This document shows, one piece after another, positions 5,873 through 10,538 of a stretch of 10,538 bases of DNA (position 1 is the stretch's first letter; each line of letters begins with the position of its first letter). The notes under the pieces were generated by a model. That model saw only the letters and a program-made list of their open reading frames with translations, was not told the origin of the DNA and made no database searches. This DNA is from Lachnospiraceae bacterium. GTDB taxonomy: Bacteria; Bacillota_A; Clostridia; Lachnospirales; Lachnospiraceae. The translations under genes were made by a program, and so were the position numbers. The DNA is taken from assembly GCA_017464045.1 (NCBI GenBank), contig JAFUEG010000248.1, positions 1 through 10,538 of the forward strand. Direction: 5' to 3'.

Positions 5873-8800
5873 TTAGTCTTCTTTTCTTCTCTTAAGTACA
5901 AAGAATATTCCTCCACCTGCTGCAAGAATTGCGGCTGCAACTACTGCCCATAACCACCAGTGGCTTGCAGCTTTTTCAACTGCATTTGTTACAACAGTTG
6001 CAACAGATTCCTCGCCATACACGAATGATATGGTATCTTCCTCTTCATTACCAGCCTCATCATGAGCCTTCATATAAAGTTCATATTCACCCTTTGAAGT
6101 TACATCAATTGTAGCAACATTATTTTTAACTGTAACATTGGTTCCGTTTAAAGTTACCTCATCAAGTGTATCCTCATCAAGCTGAAGTGAAACCTCTATA
6201 TTGTAATTATCATTTTTTATTTCACCATCTTCAACTCCTGTTACAATAAATATCGGAGCCTTTGTGTCAAGCACAAACGTTGCACTCTTTTCACTTGTGT
6301 GCCCAAGCTCATCCTCTGCAGTAATAAGAAGTGTATATGAACCATCTTCTATCTCAGATATTCCATCATACTCACTACCGTTTAAGTACATACGCACATT
6401 ACATACGGTAAGGTCTGATACAAGTTCATCAAGGTCGATATCAAGACCTAAATCCTCAAATGTCTTGGCATTAAATGTCTTCTTATCGTACATTGACAAA
6501 TCACCTATGACAGGGTCAGAAGTATCTATAGTAAAATGAACGCTGTTAGAAGAAACATTTCCTGCAATATCTGTTGCAGATATGGTTATATCATAGATAC
6601 CATCCTCTGTAAATGTATCATTTATAGTTGTCGGATTGGCACCTGCTGCAAATGGTGAAAATGTTATAGCCGTTTTCTTTCCTTCCGCATCAGTTCTGGT
6701 TCCGGTTATCGAAACCTGTTTATTTGTATAAAACTCATCTCTTATAACAGCAGATAAAGTTACAGCTCCGTCCGTCGAGTCATAATTATTAACTCCTGTT
6801 AAAGTTATCTCAGGTTTATTTCTATCTATAGTTATGGTTTGACTTGTGGTAGCTGTATGACCAACAAGATCATCAGCCGTAAACTCAAACCTGTAAACAC
6901 CTGACTCACTTAACAATTCTGACAATGAGTATGTTCTCTGTGTAGGTGTGATAGTTAATGTTTTATATAGAGTTTCCTCAAAACCATCTCCTGCCTTGCG
7001 GTATATCTCTACAGTACCTTTTGCATCTGACCAAAACGCTTCAACTATATTGAATGAAACAGATGTCGCATTTGCTACAGTTTCGCCATTAGCTCCTGTA
7101 ATGTTAATCTGAGGAGCATTTGTATCAACTCTGAAGCTTATAGTTCTTGTAGTGCCCTGGTTATTAGCCTTATCAACTGCATATATATTTATTACATAAT
7201 CTGCCTCATCAGCAAACGTAAATGTTCTTTCCCCTGTAGGCATAAACTCTGATGTGGTAGTTGCAGTATCGGGTACAGTCTTTATAACCTGTACTCTTAA
7301 ATCTGTTGCATCTTCATTAGTATCCGAAACAGAAGCTGTAAGGGTAAGTGGTCCTGTAAGATTAAGCGTACCTCTGCTCTCATTGTAAATCTGTCCGCCA
7401 TTTACAAGCAGAGCAACCGTAGGTGCTGTCTTATCAATTATAAATGATATCTGCTTTGCCTCACCCTGGTTTCCAGCCTTATCCTTACCTTCAACCATAA
7501 TATTATGAAGTCCCTCGCTGCTTATCTTTACGTCAGCATAGAACATATCATTGCCAACCTTCCAATCAGCAGTTATAGGTGTGCCATTATCAGTAACCTG
7601 CATAGCACCTAAGTCAAAGTTATTATCAAAACATGTAAGTCTTACTTCAACATCTGTATTATAGTAACCATTATTTTTACCTGAAGTTCCACTAAGAATA
7701 GTGCTTCCAAGTACAGGTTTTGTATTATCTACTATAAATGATGTTGTTGAATTATTGGATTGTCTTCTCGACATATCTCTTGCTGATATATCAATGGTGT
7801 ATGTACCATCCTTAAGTTCCTTACTGCCTAGTATTTTGTCAAGCTCATAGCTTACATTTTCTTCTGTAACCTCTTTATTATCAAGGACAACAGGAACAAA
7901 CGAATAAACCTCGTCCTCGTTATTATACTTTATAACTATTGCATAATTATCAATTGTAAGATTATCTGTAACTGTAGTGCTTATAGAAGGTGAGCCTGCC
8001 AAAACGACACTTTCTGTTACTTCCTCACCATTAATCTTTAGTGCCGCAACAGTAGGATTGGTTTTGTCAATTTTTATATTAAACACACCACCGGCTCCAG
8101 GCATATTATTGGTTGCTTTATCCTCAGCAGCAAACACAATTTTTGTACCTGCAACAGTCTTTGATTCCGGTACATCTATGCTTCCTGTCTGGGAAGTTCC
8201 TGAAGGAGTCAGCGCATTTTCTTCACCATCAACAGAATACTGGGCACTCTTAAGATTTGATTCAACTGCACTTTCACCGGATTTTATTTCATAATTAAAT
8301 GTGTACTCCTGATACCATTTGTTATAGTCAACTTCTGCATCCTTATTTATAACCAATGGTTCAGTGTTATCATAAAGCAAATCACCTATAGAAACTACTT
8401 TAAAATCTCCATTTGAATTTTTAACATAGAGATTTAAATCATCAAACTTTTTATTTTCCGTAACAACAGGTAAAGCAAATTCATTATTATTTGTTGTATG
8501 GATTCCTGTTGTGTCAATAATATCTCCTATACTTCCTGAAGGAATAGCACTGTATGTATCATCTCCGATTCTAAGTTCCATATTCGTCATCTTGAAACCG
8601 GACTTTGCTCTTACCTTGATAGTATATACCTTATTAAAATCAGATGTCAGATTTGCCAGACTTGTTGCATCGGCAAGTTTTTCCCCATCACACCATACCT
8701 CAAGAAGTTCAACCTTTATATCTGAATCAACTAATTGAAGTTTTGGCAGGAGTATCTGATTATCATCAGAATTGACATTATCTGCTTCATCTGTCACAAC

Positions 8801-10538
8801 AGCCTTTAAAGCTAAAGGCTCAGCAGTTGTAAGATCGTTACTTTGTATTACATAATAGTAGATACTTGGATCCGTTGTATCAACCTCAAAATTGCCAAGC
8901 GTTGCACCGGTATCTGCATTTTTACAAACCACAGGAGCTAAAAGGTTTGTCTCTGTGATTTCTATCTTATATCTTAACTTATCATATGTAACATTATTTA
9001 CAAAATAAGTGTTAGATGCTGCATCAACATCTGCTGCAGGAACTACTTCCCATTCATCATCTGCCGCACCTGCTGCATGTCTTTCAAGCGTGTATGTTAT
9101 AGACGGCTTTTTTGTATCTAACGTAAAGGTCAATTCCTTTGCAGTTGAAACATGTCCCACTCTATCTGTTGCTGTAACACTAACCCTGTAGCTTCCATCA
9201 TATGTACCATTTGCAAGAGCTTCAGGATTAACGTCATTAAAATCCGTTAAGTTTATGGAGTAAGTGCCACCTTCCGGTACATCAATTTCCTTATTCCAAG
9301 CAAGATCATTATCAGAATTATATATATTTATAGTTACCTTTTCTACACCGGAACCCTGTGCACTATTAGCACATAAATCAGAAGTTGTTCCTTCAATAGC
9401 TACATTATTATTGGTCAATCCAACAAATTTGTCATTATCAGAATAACCGCCAACCTTTAATGTATCTACCTTTGGTGCAGTATTATCAATCTTAAATGTA
9501 TAGGTTATGTTTCCTGATGTATTACCCGACAAATCTGATACTGATACAGCAATACCATTATTTGTACCTTCATCTAAATCTCTTGTAAATGTAAATGATT
9601 TTACATTCCCTATTACTTGACCTATTTCATCAACAGTAACAGCAGATAAATCCGTTTCATGCTCATCGCCACCCGAAGATGCAGTAAACTGTACGGAATT
9701 TATCGGATCTACTAAACTGCCATACCACTTATCAGTATTAGTCTCATCATAATCAATGTTATACGCCGTTCCATCACTAAACTTAGCTGATATGGTAGGG
9801 GTTGTTGCGTCATAGGCATAATTACAATTTGTGATGCTCAAAGGACTTTCATTTATAGTTGCTGTAATTGCTCCAGCTGTTGTCATTTCAGTATTTGTAT
9901 CAGAATCAAAAGTCTTAGTATATGTGTATGTATAAATCAAAGTCTGTGGATCAGGGGTAACGGTGCTATATTGCGTCAATTCTACATTTTCACCAAACAC
10001 ATTAAACGCTGTTAATGTTCCCGGAGCAGATGTTGATTTTATTGTTACTGTTAATACATCATTCTTTTTTAAATAATATTGTCCATCATTCGCAATATTA
10101 GTTACATTTTCACCACGAGTGATGGTTGCACTTATTTCATTTGTAGTCTGTGTCCATGTAAATGCAGATATGACATCGGTTGTAACTTCTTCGCTAGTCT
10201 CCGTTTCCTTATACTTAAATTTTAATGAATAAGCATCACCTGCATTAACAGATACTACATAATAATGGTAAGTGCCATACGAAAAGCTTTCTCCCAAATC
10301 AGTCCATGTTTCTTCTGATTCTGTCGATTTTTGATATTGAATACTATTAAACGCTTGGTTCTCTATACCAATTATATATGCAAAGTCTCTTCCACCAGCT
10401 CCAACGGTTTTACCATCATCAACCGGCTGCCATCCGGTTGATGTGTCTGTTGAACCATAAATATTATTCGATCCACCTTCCGGCAAATATGCTTTAGTGG
10501 TTATTATATTATTTATCGGATCCGCCTTCGCACTATAC
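5873..10538 (-). CDS. Giant multi-Ig-domain surface protein with C-terminal membrane anchor (5' end outside window)
   Basis: About 1555 residues are visible and the frame is open to the right edge. The earliest residues, YSAKADPINN, look like the end of a signal peptide (cleavage after A-x-A), so the true start is probably only a few dozen codons outside. About 300 residues of less regular, Tyr/Thr-rich sequence come first. Then come ten Ig-like modules of about 100 residues, most closing with a pattern like GxYxxxxxAxDxxGN followed by FxIDxxxP. The junction motifs (for example DKTAP, DTNAP, DRNKP) lie near 9490, 9120, 8373, 8070, 7730, 7440, 7128, 6830, 6530 and 6270. The C terminus has a helix starting WWLWAVVAAAILAAGGG (about 5894-5959) and a KRRKED tail. 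There is no LPXTG signal, so it is a membrane-anchored stalk, presumably crossing the wall. Adhesion or a structural cell-surface role is inferred; no enzymatic domain is seen in the visible part. The apparent short start at 10486 is a TTG inside the frame and is not the real start. Confidence 0.85.
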   Translation of the reverse strand, partial: YSAKADPINNIITTKAYLPEGGSNNIYGSTDTSTGWQPVDDGKTVGAGGRDFAYIIGIENQAFNSIQYQKSTESEETWTDLGESFSYGTYHYYVVSVNAGDAYSLKFKYKETETSEEVTTDVISAFTWTQTTNEISATITRGENVTNIANDGQYYLKKNDVLTVTIKSTSAPGTLTAFNVFGENVELTQYSTVTPDPQTLIYTYTYTKTFDSDTNTEMTTAGAITATINESPLSITNCNYAYDATTPTISAKFSDGTAYNIDYDETNTDKWYGSLVDPINSVQFTASSGGDEHETDLSAVTVDEIGQVIGNVKSFTFTRDLDEGTNNGIAVSVSDLSGNTSGNITYTFKIDNTAPKVDTLKVGGYSDNDKFVGLTNNNVAIEGTTSDLCANSAQGSGVEKVTINIYNSDNDLAWNKEIDVPEGGTYSINLTDFNDVNPEALANGTYDGSYRVSVTATDRVGHVSTAKELTFTLDTKKPSITYTLERHAAGAADDEWEVVPAADVDAASNTYFVNNVTYDKLRYKIEITETNLLAPVVCKNADTGATLGNFEVDTTDPSIYYYVIQSNDLTTAEPLALKAVVTDEADNVNSDDNQILLPKLQLVDSDIKVELLEVWCDGEKLADATSLANLTSDFNKVYTIKVRAKSGFKMTNMELRIGDDTYSAIPSGSIGDIIDTTGIHTTNNNEFALPVVTENKKFDDLNLYVKNSNGDFKVVSIGDLLYDNTEPLVINKDAEVDYNKWYQEYTFNYEIKSGESAVESNLKSAQYSVDGEENALTPSGTSQTGSIDVPESKTVAGTKIVFAAEDKATNNMPGAGGVFNIKIDKTNPTVAALKINGEEVTESVVLAGSPSISTTVTDNLTIDNYAIVIKYNNEDEVYSFVPVVLDNKEVTEENVSYELDKILGSKELKDGTYTIDISARDMSRRQSNNSTTSFIVDNTKPVLGSTILSGTSGKNNGYYNTDVEVRLTCFDNNFDLGAMQVTDNGTPITADWKVGNDMFYADVKISSEGLHNIMVEGKDKAGNQGEAKQISFIIDKTAPTVALLVNGGQIYNESRGTLNLTGPLTLTASVSDTNEDATDLRVQVIKTVPDTATTTSEFMPTGERTFTFADEADYVINIYAVDKANNQGTTRTISFRVDTNAPQINITGANGETVANATSVSFNIVEAFWSDAKGTVEIYRKAGDGFEETLYKTLTITPTQRTYSLSELLSESGVYRFEFTADDLVGHTATTSQTITIDRNKPEITLTGVNNYDSTDGAVTLSAVIRDEFYTNKQVSITGTRTDAEGKKTAITFSPFAAGANPTTINDTFTEDGIYDITISATDIAGNVSSNSVHFTIDTSDPVIGDLSMYDKKTFNAKTFEDLGLDIDLDELVSDLTVCNVRMYLNGSEYDGISEIEDGSYTLLITAEDELGHTSEKSATFVLDTKAPIFIVTGVEDGEIKNDNYNIEVSLQLDEDTLDEVTLNGTNVTVKNNVATIDVTSKGEYELYMKAHDEAGNEEEDTISFVYGEESVATVVTNAVEKAASHWWLWAVVAAAILAAGGGIFFVLKRRKED
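6255..9495 (-). repeat. Tandem Ig-like modules, period about 300 bp
   Basis: The protein-level repeat is marked by a D-x-x-x-P junction about every 86-123 residues, with one double-length interval between 9120 and 8373 where a degenerate module seems to sit. The modules are diverged: the DNA shows no long identical stretches, so this is an old duplication array rather than recent slippage. The group resembles bacterial Ig-like (Big) domains; the exact Pfam family cannot be fixed by eye. Confidence 0.7.

Noticed and set aside
6255..9495. CRISPR-like or satellite array in the periodic region
   Set aside because: The periodicity is at protein level, about 300 bp, with diverged DNA and no short direct repeats with unique spacers.
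10484..10486. TTG as start of the giant surface protein
   Set aside because: The same frame continues without a stop to the window edge and includes what looks like a signal-peptide cleavage region, so the true start is outside.

Overview
The window looks like AT-rich DNA of a Gram-positive Clostridia, most likely a Lachnospiraceae-type gut or rumen anaerobe. The reasons are a SCIFF ranthipeptide locus (almost confined to Clostridia) next to secD, strong AGGAG-type ribosome binding sites, GTG/TTG starts and A/T-rich spacers. The species cannot be named from the sequence. Every gene I can support is on the minus strand, so the window is best read from right to left.

Right half (10538 to 5873): one very large exported protein whose 5' end lies outside the window. 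It is built of about ten to eleven Ig-like modules of roughly 100 residues and ends in a membrane anchor with a basic tail instead of a sortase signal. A 16-bp hairpin at 5727-5760 separates it from a HAD-superfamily phosphatase (5675-5028). Between the HAD gene and the next gene lies a 204-bp imperfect inverted repeat (4790-4993) that looks like a MITE or structured intergenic element. Next is a two-gene unit spaced by only 2 nt: a 112-residue protein that reads as PII-like, and a CPA-type cation:proton antiporter.

Left part (3200 to 1): a small four-helix membrane protein of the TIGR04086 type (TTG start chosen from its ribosome binding site); then a promoter with an extended -10 box; then scfA, the 46-residue SCIFF precursor peptide with six cysteines; then a hairpin; then the SCIFF radical SAM maturase scfB; then secD, whose start overlaps the maturase stop by 14 nt and which runs out of the left edge. 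The probable logic of this part is one transcript giving much peptide, less maturase, and translationally coupled SecD.

The most notable point is that the maturase, normally one protein of about 450 residues, is in two reading frames here. The RRE (precursor-binding) domain and the radical SAM/SPASM core are separated by a -1 frame change exactly at the domain junction, next to two A-runs, with nothing conserved visibly lost. This is either a one-base deletion or sequencing undercall, or a real split or frameshifted enzyme. Other points of interest are the inverted repeats around the scfA promoter and between scfA and scfB, the PII-like/antiporter pair, and the large inverted-repeat element. 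No RNA genes, CRISPR arrays, transposase genes or origins were seen, and no gene-free stretch exceeds 300 bases.
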